From positions 1 to 39,784 of the forward strand of contig JBDHHV010000016.1 of the NCBI GenBank assembly GCA_039589195.1: a DNA stretch of 39,784 bases. The letters are read 5' to 3'. Position 1 is the first letter of the stretch. Each line of letters starts with the position of its first letter. Shown here piece by piece: positions 25,093 to 32,924 of the stretch. The notes beneath the pieces were generated by a model. It saw nothing but the letters and a program-made list of their open reading frames with translations, had not been told where the DNA came from and did not search any database. A program made the position numbers and the translations under genes. This DNA comes from JBDHAC01 sp039589195 (GTDB lineage Bacteria; Gemmatimonadota; Gemmatimonadetes; Palauibacterales; Palauibacteraceae).

Positions 25093-25637
25093 GCTCTTTG
25101 TACTCAGCTCCTCTCCACCCGTGGCGCCCGAACGACGCCGGGGGCGCTAAGCAGGTCGCTGCTCAACTCCAGCGGATCACGTTACGAGTGCCGTGGGGGC
25201 AGATTCAAGGCGGCGCGACGACGCGATGTTGCGAGCCATCGGGGAGGAGCGACCCGTGGCGCGCGCAGCGCGACACATTGAGCCGAAGGTGAAACCACGC
25301 GGGAGATGCCCCCACGCCGCCGTAACCCGCAGGGCGCGTGGGGGTCGCCGATGCAGACGGCGTCACTCGTCGTCGACGATGCGCACGGCATCGCCTTCCT
25401 CCTCGTTCCTGGTCTGCCCGCGGCAAGACCCACGCGCGCGACCCACTGGAGTTGAGCAGCGACCTGCAATGTGTTTGAGCGGGCGGAGGCGCGGCAAGCG
25501 TGGGGAACACCCCCTCCTCGAGGGTCGTAGGAGGAAGGGTAGGGGCCGAATGGCATGCCCTTCGCCGTGGGTGATCCGCGGCGACTGGGACGGCGGCTGG
25601 TGAGGAACCCGGGACCGGGAAGACGGGCAAGCTGAGG
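25093..25637. other. Gene-free stretch between tdh and the TonB-like gene
   Basis: 545 bases without a gene I can support; open frames crossing it on the minus strand run antisense into the TonB-like gene and have no family character. It contains the inverted-repeat element at 25151-25467. The leftmost 58 bases should hold the tdh promoter, though no clear boxes are visible. Confidence 0.6.
25151..25467. repeat. 317-bp segment framed by a perfect 22-bp inverted repeat
   Basis: Bases 25151-25172 are the exact reverse complement of 25446-25467. The arms contain GGTCGCTGCTCAACTC and its complement. Each arm stops matching at its first neighbouring base, so the repeat is sharply bounded. Inside, CCCCCACGC (25309-25317) and GCGTGGGGG (25336-25344) form a second inverted pair. 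An AA dinucleotide flanks both ends and could be a 2-bp target duplication. This resembles a miniature inverted-repeat element with no transposase; whether it is repeated in the genome is unknown. Confidence 0.7.
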
Positions 25638-26315
25638 ATGGACGCAAAGAGATCGACACCGGCCCCACTCGCGTCGGTGAGATCCTCGAGGCGCGCACGT
25701 CCGGTTTGGGCGACAGCCATGCTGTTGTCTACGGCGGCTCACCTCGCCGTCTTCCTTCTGTGGCGTGGGGACGTGCCGCTCGTGGAATTGGGCCCCGTCG
25801 CGCGGGCATATGCGGTCGCTCCGGGGGGCGGGTCGATGCACGCGGTCCGGCTGCCCCTCACGACGCGCATCGAGATCCCACCACCACCTGCTCCGAGGCT
25901 GACCATCGACGCACCGGTCGTCGAGTACGATCAGCCACCGGTGATCCTCCAGGGTCTGACGCTGGACCCGGCTGCCAATGCCGGGGGAATGCCGGGGTTG
26001 GATACCGGGCTCCTCGGTCCCGGAGAGGGCGAAGGCTCCGGGGCGGGCTTGGGTGGGGACTACAGGTCTCCTATCCCCCGCTCGATCGTGCCGCACTGGG
26101 ACCCGCCAGAAGCCGTGCGCGGGATGGAGGTGACCGTTCGGGTTTTCGTGGACGAATGGGGAAGCCCCACCGGAGAGGTCGAGCTGGACCCGCCGACTCC
26201 ACACCGCGGATTCAACCGCGAGATCGTCGAGCGCGTCCGCCGCATGGAGTATCGCCCCGCGCGGCGCAACGGAAGTCCCGTGGCAGGGTGGGCCGTGATC
26301 ACCTTCGTGTTCTAG
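25638..26315 (+). CDS. TonB-like energy transducer
   Basis: A 225-residue protein with a single N-terminal membrane helix (AMLLSTAAHLAVFLLW, about 30-45), a proline-rich spacer (EIPPPPAPR and later) and a C-terminal TonB domain (GMEVTVRVFVDEWGSPTGEVELD, VERVRRMEYRPARRNG, ending AVITFVF). Such proteins link proton-motive force to outer-membrane receptors or act in envelope traffic. No exbB, exbD or receptor gene is nearby. The stop codon lies inside one arm of the inverted repeat at 26312-26376. Confidence 0.8.
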   Translation: MDAKRSTPAPLASVRSSRRARPVWATAMLLSTAAHLAVFLLWRGDVPLVELGPVARAYAVAPGGGSMHAVRLPLTTRIEIPPPPAPRLTIDAPVVEYDQPPVILQGLTLDPAANAGGMPGLDTGLLGPGEGEGSGAGLGGDYRSPIPRSIVPHWDPPEAVRGMEVTVRVFVDEWGSPTGEVELDPPTPHRGFNREIVERVRRMEYRPARRNGSPVAGWAVITFVF

Positions 26316-26376
26316 CAGGCTGCCGGCTGGCTGCGTCCGTTGTCGGTTCCATCCGGGTCCTTCTGCAGCCTGCTAG
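26312..26376. repeat. 12-bp inverted repeat spanning two convergent stop codons
   Basis: CTAGCAGGCTGC at 26312-26323 pairs perfectly with GCAGCCTGCTAG at 26365-26376, a 41-base loop apart. The TAG stops of the TonB-like gene (plus) and the phosphatase gene (minus) are each inside an arm. There is no T-tract. The arm sequence also occurs at 2865-2876. It may be a bidirectional terminator or an inserted REP-like unit. Confidence 0.6.
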
Positions 26377-26972
26377 TACGGTTCGATCATGGCGCGACCG
26401 GTCCACCGAACGGGCAAGACCTCGCAATGCGAGGCGGTTACCCCATGGTACTCTTCGAGCCCGCGACCCGTCGCCGCCAGCCATAACACCCTCAGGACCG
26501 CCAGATGACTGACTACGAGGGCCGGAGCGTCGGGGGCGGTGAGTTGCGCATGCGCCATCTGATCGAGCGCGTCTAGCGCACGCTCCTGCACGTCGGAGAG
26601 CGCCTCTCTCCCTTTCAGGCCGAATCGATGTGGCGCTCCGAGCCAGGCCGAATACTCGGCCGGCCACCTGGCGGCGACCTCTTCCGCGGTGAGCCCCTTC
26701 CACGGCCCCACGTCGATCTCACGCAAATCATGCAGAGTCCGAACGCCCGCACCCAGCTCGGCCGCGAGGATCTCCGCGCTCTCCACGGTTCGCCGAACCG
26801 GGCTCGTGTACACGGCCTCGATCCCCACGCCTGCGAGCCGGCTCCCGAGCTCCACACACTGCTGTCGCCCTCGCTCGTTCAAGCGATCGTCGCTCCAGCC
26901 TGCGAACCGGCGGGCCACGTTGGCGTCAGTTTCACCGTGACGGACGAGATAGAAGACCGGCGTCTCTGGCAT
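26373..26972 (-). CDS. Histidine phosphatase family protein
   Basis: A 199-residue branch-1 histidine phosphatase (phosphoglycerate mutase-like). It has the catalytic LVRHGETDAN near the start, TSPVRRTVESAEIL, LREIDVGPWKGLTAEEV with the acid residue, and the second histidine in VVSHLAVLRV. Members include CobC, broad phosphatases and PhoE; the substrate cannot be told here. A role as phosphoglycerate mutase is unlikely because ApgM is present. The ATG at 26972 follows GAGAGA directly. It is divergent from the comEA-like gene. Confidence 0.9.
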   Translation of the reverse strand: MPETPVFYLVRHGETDANVARRFAGWSDDRLNERGRQQCVELGSRLAGVGIEAVYTSPVRRTVESAEILAAELGAGVRTLHDLREIDVGPWKGLTAEEVAARWPAEYSAWLGAPHRFGLKGREALSDVQERALDALDQMAHAQLTAPDAPALVVSHLAVLRVLWLAATGRGLEEYHGVTASHCEVLPVRWTGRAMIEPY

Positions 26973-27096
26973 CTTCTCTCACTGGGCCGGGTGTGCCAGG
27001 GAAGTGCATTGCCAGTATACCGTTTCGCCCCGCGGACGGAAGAGCGCGTTGAGACGCGCTTGAGGGTGACCGGCCAGCCTTCGACCGGAGGTACGA

Positions 27097-27804
27097 TTGT
27101 CGGACTTCAACAGAACCGAGAGAAAAGCGCTTCTCGTGGCTGCCGGCCTGATCGGTCTCGCGGCGTTCGGCCGCCTCGCGATCGGACCGGATCGAGCTGA
27201 TGTGGCCTGGGTCTCCGCATCACCCGCGTTGACGTCGGACACCTCATCACTGACCGAGTCACGATCCTTCTCCGGCGGTCCCGGGCGGCTGAAGGAGGAC
27301 GTCGAGGTCGCGCTGCGGCGAGAGGAGCGAGCCCTCACTCCGCTCTCCAGCGGAGAGAGACTCGACCCGAACCAGGCACCCGAGGAGGAGCTTCGGCGAC
27401 TTCCGGGAATCGGCCCGGCCCGGGCCCGCGCCATCCTCGAGGAGCGCGCCCGTGTCGCGTTCGAGAGCCCCGAGGCGGTCATGCGGGTGCCGGGGATCGG
27501 CCCGGCGACCTACGCGCGCATCGCCCCGTTCCTGACCGTCGACGGACGAGCCCCGGAGGCGCCTCGGGCGGGTGTCGCACCCATGGGTGGGTGCGGGACT
27601 GATGACCGCGTGGACCCGAATACGGCCACCGAGACAGGTCTACGAGCGCTGCCGGGTATCGGTCCGGCTCTCGCCCGACGAATCGTACAGAGTCGTGAGG
27701 CCGACGGGCTCTTCGCGACCCCCGAAGCGCTCCTGAGGGTGTCCGGGATCGGCCCTCGTCTCCTCGAGCGGCTGCGCGATCGGGTCTGCCTCTCTGGCAG
27801 TTGA
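27097..27804 (+). CDS. ComEA-like protein with two helix-hairpin-helix domains
   Basis: A 235-residue protein with an N-terminal hydrophobic helix (KALLVAAGLIGLAAFGRL), a variable linker, and two ComEA-type helix-hairpin-helix domains: LDPNQAPEEELRRLPGIGPARARAI (about 90-150) and VDPNTATETGLRALPGIGPALARRI (about 172-232). ComEA binds incoming DNA at the cell surface during transformation; most have one such domain. The TTG at 27097 follows GGAGG by 5 bases, which sets the start. It lies just ahead of the pilus genes, and type IV pili and ComEA work together in DNA uptake. Confidence 0.85.
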   Translation: MSDFNRTERKALLVAAGLIGLAAFGRLAIGPDRADVAWVSASPALTSDTSSLTESRSFSGGPGRLKEDVEVALRREERALTPLSSGERLDPNQAPEEELRRLPGIGPARARAILEERARVAFESPEAVMRVPGIGPATYARIAPFLTVDGRAPEAPRAGVAPMGGCGTDDRVDPNTATETGLRALPGIGPALARRIVQSREADGLFATPEALLRVSGIGPRLLERLRDRVCLSGS

Positions 27805-27990
27805 TACCTTCTGTCCGTCCAAACCGAGATCCGCCGGACCGTGTCCGCCAGTTGGGGAAGCTCGTAAACGGCTGACAAACCGTGCGCTGGGCGGCTCCAT
27901 AAAAGGCATGCTTCTTGAGAATCCCGCCGTACGGTGACGTGCATTCGGACGTTGAATCGAGGTGGCACGAGTGAAGGACGCGAAGCGCGA

Positions 27991-29733
27991 ATGACGCTCG
28001 AGACCCAACCGCTCGACACGAAGAACATGTCCGCGACCGAGCGGAAAGTTGCGCAGCGCCTGCTCGAGCAGGGGCTGCTCTCGCTGGAGGCCATCGAGAA
28101 GGCAATGGCGGAGCAGCGGGAAACCGGCGCCCATCTCGGAATGTGCCTGGTCTCGCTCGGGCTGATCAACGAGAACGAGCTGACACGGCTCTACGGCCAG
28201 CAGTTCGGCGTACCGGCGGTCGACCTTTCCAAGGTGGAGGTGGACACCAAGGTCCTGAATCTCATCCCGGCGGATTTTGCAAACAAGCACCTCGTTTTGC
28301 CTCTACGGCGCGTCGGACGGACGCTGACCGTCGCGATGGCCGATCCGACCAACCTGAATGTCGTCGACGACCTGAAGTTCATCACGCGCTTCGACATCGA
28401 GCCGGTCGTAGGCGGCGAATACTCGCTCCGCTCGATGATCGATCGTCACTACGAAGTAGTAAGCGAGCAGCTGGGCTCATTGCTGGAGGAGCTGGAGGAA
28501 CAGGACGTCGAGGTCGTTTCGGAAGGCGATGACGAGGAGTACTCCACCGCGCTCCTGCGGGCGCAGGTGGAAGAGGAACCAATCGTCAAGCTCATCAACG
28601 GGATCCTCGGCGACGCCCTACGCCGAGGCGCCTCGGACATTCACGTCGAGCCTTACGAGCACGAGCTCCGGGTGCGTTATCGGGTAGACGGGGCGCTGCA
28701 GGAGATCATGCAGCCGCCGCGTCGTATGACGGCCGCGCTGACCTCGCGCTTCAAGATCCTCGCCGACCTCAACATCGCCGAGCGGCGGATCCCGCAGGAC
28801 GGCCGGATCAAGATGAAGATCGGGAAGCGCGTGATCGACTTTCGTGTGTCGACGCTCCCGACCCTGTTCGGCGAGAAGATCGTGCTCCGCATCCTCGACA
28901 AGGGGACGCTGCAGCTGGACCTCGAGGCGTTCGGGATGGAGCCGGTCGCGGAGCAGGCGTTCCTCGACGCGATCTCGAACCCGTACGGGATGGTCCTGGT
29001 CACCGGTCCCACCGGCTCGGGTAAGACCACGACGCTGTACAGCGCTCTCAACCGGATCAATACCGAAGAGGTCAACATCATGACCGCCGAGGATCCGGTC
29101 GAGTACAACCTGCGCGGTGTCAACCAGGTCCAGGTCCGACCGCAGATCGGCCTGACGTTCGCGTCGGCTCTGCGCGCGTTCCTGCGACAGGACCCCAACA
29201 TCATCATGGTAGGTGAGATCCGGGATCTGGAGACGGGCGGGATCGGGGTCAAAGCCGCCCTGACGGGACACCTCGTGCTCTCGACGCTCCACACGAACGA
29301 CGCGGCGTCCACGATCACTCGGATGGTCGACATGGGCCTCGAGGCGTTCAACGTGGCCGCGGCCGTCAACTTGATCACGGCGCAGCGGCTCGTTCGCCGC
29401 ATTTGCCTCAACTGCAAGGTCGAGGCGACCTACCTCCCCGAGATCATCCGAGCCGCAGGAATCCCCGAGCACGAGCTGGGCGAATACGCCTTCCACCGCG
29501 GCGACGGGTGCGATGCATGCGGTGGCTCCGGCTACGCGGGGCGTCAGGGTCTGTACGAGGTGCTGTCGATGTCCCCGACGGTGCGACGCATGGTTCTGCA
29601 GGGATGCTCCTCGGATGAGTTGAAGGAACAAGCCGTCCGAGATGGCATGATCACGCTTCGGCAGGATGGATTGATCAAGGTGAAGCGCGGAATCACGACG
29701 CTGGACGAGGTGCTGAAGGAGACGGCGCTCTAG
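27991..29733 (+). CDS. pilB: Type IV pilus assembly ATPase PilB
   Basis: Hexameric cytoplasmic ATPase that drives pilus extension. The 580-residue protein has the GspE-type N-terminal domain (VAQRLLEQGLLSLEAIEKAM, LPLRRVGRTLTVAMADPTN), a catalytic core with Walker A GPTGSGKTT, the Asp box TAEDPVEYNLRG, Walker B MVGEIRDLET, the His box LSTLHTNDA, and a zinc cluster (CLNCK and CDACGGSGY). I start at the ATG at 27991; in-frame ATGs at 27934 and 28027 are alternatives. It is followed by pilT, 42 bases later. Confidence 0.94.
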   Translation: MTLETQPLDTKNMSATERKVAQRLLEQGLLSLEAIEKAMAEQRETGAHLGMCLVSLGLINENELTRLYGQQFGVPAVDLSKVEVDTKVLNLIPADFANKHLVLPLRRVGRTLTVAMADPTNLNVVDDLKFITRFDIEPVVGGEYSLRSMIDRHYEVVSEQLGSLLEELEEQDVEVVSEGDDEEYSTALLRAQVEEEPIVKLINGILGDALRRGASDIHVEPYEHELRVRYRVDGALQEIMQPPRRMTAALTSRFKILADLNIAERRIPQDGRIKMKIGKRVIDFRVSTLPTLFGEKIVLRILDKGTLQLDLEAFGMEPVAEQAFLDAISNPYGMVLVTGPTGSGKTTTLYSALNRINTEEVNIMTAEDPVEYNLRGVNQVQVRPQIGLTFASALRAFLRQDPNIIMVGEIRDLETGGIGVKAALTGHLVLSTLHTNDAASTITRMVDMGLEAFNVAAAVNLITAQRLVRRICLNCKVEATYLPEIIRAAGIPEHELGEYAFHRGDGCDACGGSGYAGRQGLYEVLSMSPTVRRMVLQGCSSDELKEQAVRDGMITLRQDGLIKVKRGITTLDEVLKETAL

Positions 29734-29775
29734 TCAGGCGCCGCCGCCCGATCTCACGGGAACGAGAGGGTCCAA

Positions 29776-30870
29776 ATGGAAGAGGGAACGTCCGTAAGCC
29801 TGCGCGCGATGTTGGATGACATGGTCCGGCGGAGCGCGTCGGATCTTCATCTGACGGTCGGAGAGCGGCCGAAGTTCAGGATCGATGGTCGGCTCGTGGA
29901 CGCGGGCGTCGACACGATACTCCGGCCCAAGGACACCATGTCGCTCGCCTACTCGGTCCTGACCGAGCAGCAGAAGAAGCGGTTCGAGCAGGAGGACGAG
30001 CTCGACTTCAGCTTCTCGATCGAGAACGTGTCACGATTCCGGGCGAACGTCTTCAAGCAGCGCGGGAGCATTGGCTGCGCGATCCGGCAGATCCCCTTCG
30101 AGATCCTGGGATTCCAGGAGCTGGGTCTGCCCCCGATCGTCCAGAGGCTGGCCGAGAAGCCGCGTGGCCTGGTGCTGCTCACCGGACCGACGGGCTCGGG
30201 GAAGTCGACGACGCTCGCCGCGATGATCGACAAGATCAACAACGAGCGCTCCGCCCACATCATGACGATCGAGGACCCGATCGAGTTCGTGCACTTCCAC
30301 AAGAAGTGCATCATCAACCAGCGCGAGGTGGGAAGCGACACCAAGAGCTTCCCCAATGCCCTGAAGTACGTCCTGCGGCAGGACCCGGACGTGATTCTGA
30401 TCGGAGAGATGCGCGATCTCGAGACAATCCAGGCCGCGCTGACCGTTTCCGAAACGGGACACCTGGCGTTTGCAACCCTGCACACGAACTCGGCCGCCGA
30501 GTCGATCAACCGCGTGATCGACGTGTTCCCCGCACACCAACAGGAGCAGGTGCGCGCGCAGCTGGCTTTTGTGCTCGAGGGCGTGGTCACTCAGACGCTC
30601 CTCCCGAAGGCTAGCGGCAGCGGACGGGCCATGGCGTGTGAGATCCTGGTGGCGACGCCTGCGATTCGGGCGCTGATCCGCGAGGAGAAGGTGCACCAGA
30701 TCTACTCCGCGATGCAGGCCGGAAAGAAGTTCGGCATGCAGACGCTGAACGACGCGCTCTACCAGCTCTACGTGCAGCGTGAGGTAGCACTCGAGGAGTG
30801 TCTGCGCGTGAGCTCCGACCCGACCGAGTTGAAGCGCATGGTGGGAGCGCCGGTGGCAGCGGCGAGCTGA
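29776..30870 (+). CDS. pilT: Type IV pilus retraction ATPase PilT
   Basis: Hexameric ATPase for pilus retraction and twitching. The 364-residue product shows SASDLHLTVGERPKFRIDG, Walker A GPTGSGKST, Asp box TIEDPIEFVH, Walker B LIGEMRDLET, His box FATLHTNSA, and the C-terminal PAIRALIREEK, which matches the PilT AIRNLIRE motif needed for retraction. The start at 29776 follows GAGAGGG at good spacing. It lies between pilB and pilC as in Myxococcus and Geobacter. Confidence 0.95.
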   Translation: MEEGTSVSLRAMLDDMVRRSASDLHLTVGERPKFRIDGRLVDAGVDTILRPKDTMSLAYSVLTEQQKKRFEQEDELDFSFSIENVSRFRANVFKQRGSIGCAIRQIPFEILGFQELGLPPIVQRLAEKPRGLVLLTGPTGSGKSTTLAAMIDKINNERSAHIMTIEDPIEFVHFHKKCIINQREVGSDTKSFPNALKYVLRQDPDVILIGEMRDLETIQAALTVSETGHLAFATLHTNSAAESINRVIDVFPAHQQEQVRAQLAFVLEGVVTQTLLPKASGSGRAMACEILVATPAIRALIREEKVHQIYSAMQAGKKFGMQTLNDALYQLYVQREVALEECLRVSSDPTELKRMVGAPVAAAS

Positions 30871-31258
30871 CGCATGTGTGACCGTGAGTGGCGACCACAC
30901 ACGGACAGCGGGCGAAACGCGCCGACCCGTCGCGATTCGCGAGGCCGGAGTTCGCCACGCGACTCGGACGGCGTCCCATGTCGGTAGCGCTCGTAACACG
31001 AATCGCTGCAACGGCTTGAGTGGGACTGGGCCGTTATCGGCATGGTGGGCACCGTGATTGCGACTAGACCGTGGCGACGCAAGTCAGGACAACGAAATCG
31101 AGGTCTACAGACCGGCCGCCGGCGGACGATGGGTGGAAGACGTGGGGGCCAGCGGCCGGTCGACCTCTTTATCAAGACATTGATCACGAGATTGACGCTG
31201 AAGCGAGCCGCTCGTTCGGGGCGGTGTGGCCAAAACGACAGATCCCTGGAGAGACCTG
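30871..31258. other. Gene-free stretch between pilT and pilC
   Basis: 388 bases. Short open frames here have unlikely composition and no ribosome sites. The stretch contains the sigma-54-type promoter at 31047-31061, so pilC can be transcribed separately from pilBT, with a leader of about 186 bases. Confidence 0.6.
31047..31061 (+). promoter_or_regulatory. Predicted sigma-54 promoter upstream of pilC
   Basis: GGGCACC-GTGA-TTGC. The -24 GG (31048-31049) and -12 GC (31060-31061) are exactly 10 bases apart. Compared with TGGCACG-N4-TTGC only two positions differ. It is almost the same as the site upstream of pilA. PilR, encoded downstream, is a sigma-54 activator and could act on both. Confidence 0.55.
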
Positions 31259-32458
31259 ATGCCGGTCTGGACCTATAGCGCTCGGACCGTCGGCGGCGAT
31301 ATTCGCCGCTCCGAGATCGACCTCCCGAGCAAAGACCACGTCATCGCCTATCTGCGCCGGCAGAAGCTGATCCCCGTCTCTGTACGGGAGAAGCCGAAGG
31401 ACATCTCACTCGCTCAACGCAAGAAGGTGAAGTCGCGTGAGATCGTGATCTTCACCCGTCAGTTCGCCACGATGATCAACGCGGGTCTGCCGCTCGTCCA
31501 GGCGCTCGACATCCTGGCTCGCCAGACCGAGAACGCGGTGCTCAAGAAAGCGGTACAGGACACGCTCTACGATGTGGAGGCCGGGAACACGCTGGCCGAT
31601 GCACTCAGCCAGCACCCCAAGATCTTCTCGCAACTTTACGTGAACATGGTCGCGGCGGGTGAGTCCGGGGGGCTGCTGGATACGATCCTGCTCCGTCTGG
31701 CGACCTTTCTCGAGAAGTCCGAGCAGCTCGCACGGAAGGTCAAGGGCGCGATGGTCTACCCGGCCGTGGTGCTGAGCGTCGCTGTGATCGCCATCGCGAT
31801 CCTGCTCCTGTTCGTGATCCCTACGTTCGAGTCGGTCTTCTCCAGCTTCAACCAGCAACTGCCGCTTCCGACCCGGATGGTGATCGGGATGTCCGGGCTC
31901 CTCCAGTCCTACTGGTGGGCCATGGCCGGGAGCATCGTGATGGGCGTGCTGATCTTCCGGCGCTGGGTTAGTACGACCGGTGGGCGATTGCGGTTCGATC
32001 GCCTCATGCTACGCATGCCCGTGCTCGGCCCCCTCGTTCGAAAGGCGGCGATCGCCCGCTTCACGCGGACGCTCGGGACCATGCTCGCATCCGGTGTGAC
32101 GATCCTGGACGGCCTCGAGATCACGGCCCGCACGGCCGGCAACCGCGTCATCCACGACGCGGTCATGGAGAGTCGCACGGCCATCGCCGGTGGGAAGTCG
32201 ATCTCGGAGCCGCTGAAGGAGACCGACGTCTTCCCGCCCATGGTGACGCAGATGATCCACGTCGGTGAGGAGACCGGTGACCTCGACGGCATGCTGTCGA
32301 AGATCGCCGACTTCTACGATGACGAGGTCGACGTGGCCGTCGAGAACCTGTTGAAGGTTCTCGAGCCTGCCCTCATCGTGATCCTCGGCACCGTCGTCGG
32401 GGGGATGATCGTGGCCATGTACCTGCCGATCTTCGGATTGGTGAACGCGATCCAGTAA
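31259..32458 (+). CDS. pilC: Type IV pilus inner-membrane platform protein PilC
   Basis: Polytopic inner-membrane protein that couples the PilB/PilT motors to pilin assembly. The 399-residue product has two GspF domains: the first contains FTRQFATMINAGLPLVQALDIL and VKGAMVYPAVVLSVAV, the second FTRTLGTMLASGVTILDGLEI and QMIHVGEETGDLDGML, each with membrane helices, ending in a final helix at LIVILGTVVGGMIVAMYLPIF. The ATG at 31259 follows GGAG by 7 bases, so I prefer it to a GTG at 31226. Confidence 0.94.
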   Translation: MPVWTYSARTVGGDIRRSEIDLPSKDHVIAYLRRQKLIPVSVREKPKDISLAQRKKVKSREIVIFTRQFATMINAGLPLVQALDILARQTENAVLKKAVQDTLYDVEAGNTLADALSQHPKIFSQLYVNMVAAGESGGLLDTILLRLATFLEKSEQLARKVKGAMVYPAVVLSVAVIAIAILLLFVIPTFESVFSSFNQQLPLPTRMVIGMSGLLQSYWWAMAGSIVMGVLIFRRWVSTTGGRLRFDRLMLRMPVLGPLVRKAAIARFTRTLGTMLASGVTILDGLEITARTAGNRVIHDAVMESRTAIAGGKSISEPLKETDVFPPMVTQMIHVGEETGDLDGMLSKIADFYDDEVDVAVENLLKVLEPALIVILGTVVGGMIVAMYLPIFGLVNAIQ

Positions 32459-32525
32459 AACAGCTGCTTCGCACTGGTTCGCAGCCCCGGGGCGGCTCGC
32501 TTGGCCCGCCAAGATCGGGCGTGAG

Positions 32526-32556
32526 GCGCGGTGGAGCCGAACGGGCTTCACCGCGC
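32526..32556 (+). terminator. Strong hairpin downstream of pilC
   Basis: Arms 32526-32538 and 32544-32556 pair over 13 positions (outer GCGCGGTG/CACCGCGC, inner AGCC/GGCT, one G-T pair) around a 5-base loop, 67 bases after the pilC stop. Only scattered T residues follow, so it is terminator-like but not classic; it may also mark a processing site. Confidence 0.45.
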
Positions 32557-32858
32557 TTCGTCATCTCGACCCGCGGCCGGCCCGGACTCCCCCGGCGTGT
32601 CTCGAGTCGGTCCCCTGCAGACGCCACGACCTCTCGCATTCTGCCCTGTCCGGTCTGTCGCGCAGACGCCCCAATCGATAACCGGATCGTCCTGTAGCAT
32701 CCAACGACATAACGACTTGTATCTACCGTGCCTAAGAGACTGCGGCTTGCCATCGTATGGAACCGCAGACCGACGGGCGACTCCGGCGCGCGTGTATCGT
32801 AACCGGGGCGAAGAAGGCAAACAGGTTGGGGTCACCGTGTCCGGAGCTCCGTCGTGTC

Positions 32859-32907
32859 TCACGCGGCAAGACGCCTGGGAGGCTCCCGTTGCCACGCGGG
32901 AGCGTGA
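32859..32907 (+). promoter_or_regulatory. Possible structured leader before the pilS-coupled gene
   Basis: TCACGC (32859-32864) pairs with GCGTGA (32902-32907) around CTCCCG (32883-32888)/CGGGAG (32897-32902). The CTCCC arm can instead pair with GGGA at 32877-32880. AGGG at 32908-32911 follows directly, and the gene starts at 32925. Alternative folds next to a ribosome site suggest control of translation, but no riboswitch class is recognised. Confidence 0.3.
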
Positions 32908-32924
32908 AGGGTTAACTACCGGGC

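Larger units (their letters stand above)
32459..32924. other. Gene-free stretch between pilC and the gene preceding pilS
   Basis: 466 bases. It holds a strong hairpin at 32526-32556 and, just before the next gene, a set of mutually exclusive hairpins at 32859-32907. Open frames across it have no family character. I see no clear promoter boxes. Confidence 0.55.

Noticed and set aside
25182..26204. 340-codon minus-strand frame across the tdh-TonB gap
   Set aside because: It runs antisense to the TonB-like gene and through the inverted-repeat element, with no motif or ribosome site.
27904..27918. Third sigma-54 site upstream of pilB (AGGCATG-CTTC-TTGA)
   Set aside because: The -12 element ends in GA, not GC, and two other positions differ. 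Another candidate, TGGCACG near 27963, lacks any -12 match.
31042..31278. 78-codon plus-strand frame between pilT and pilC
   Set aside because: It starts within the predicted sigma-54 promoter, is Arg-rich, lacks a ribosome site and overlaps the pilC start.
32815..32880. c-di-GMP (GEMM-I) riboswitch suggested by GGCAAAC and CACGC segments upstream of the pilS-coupled gene
   Set aside because: The required ACGCAAAGCC segment and the conserved hairpin order are missing; similarity is limited to short strings.
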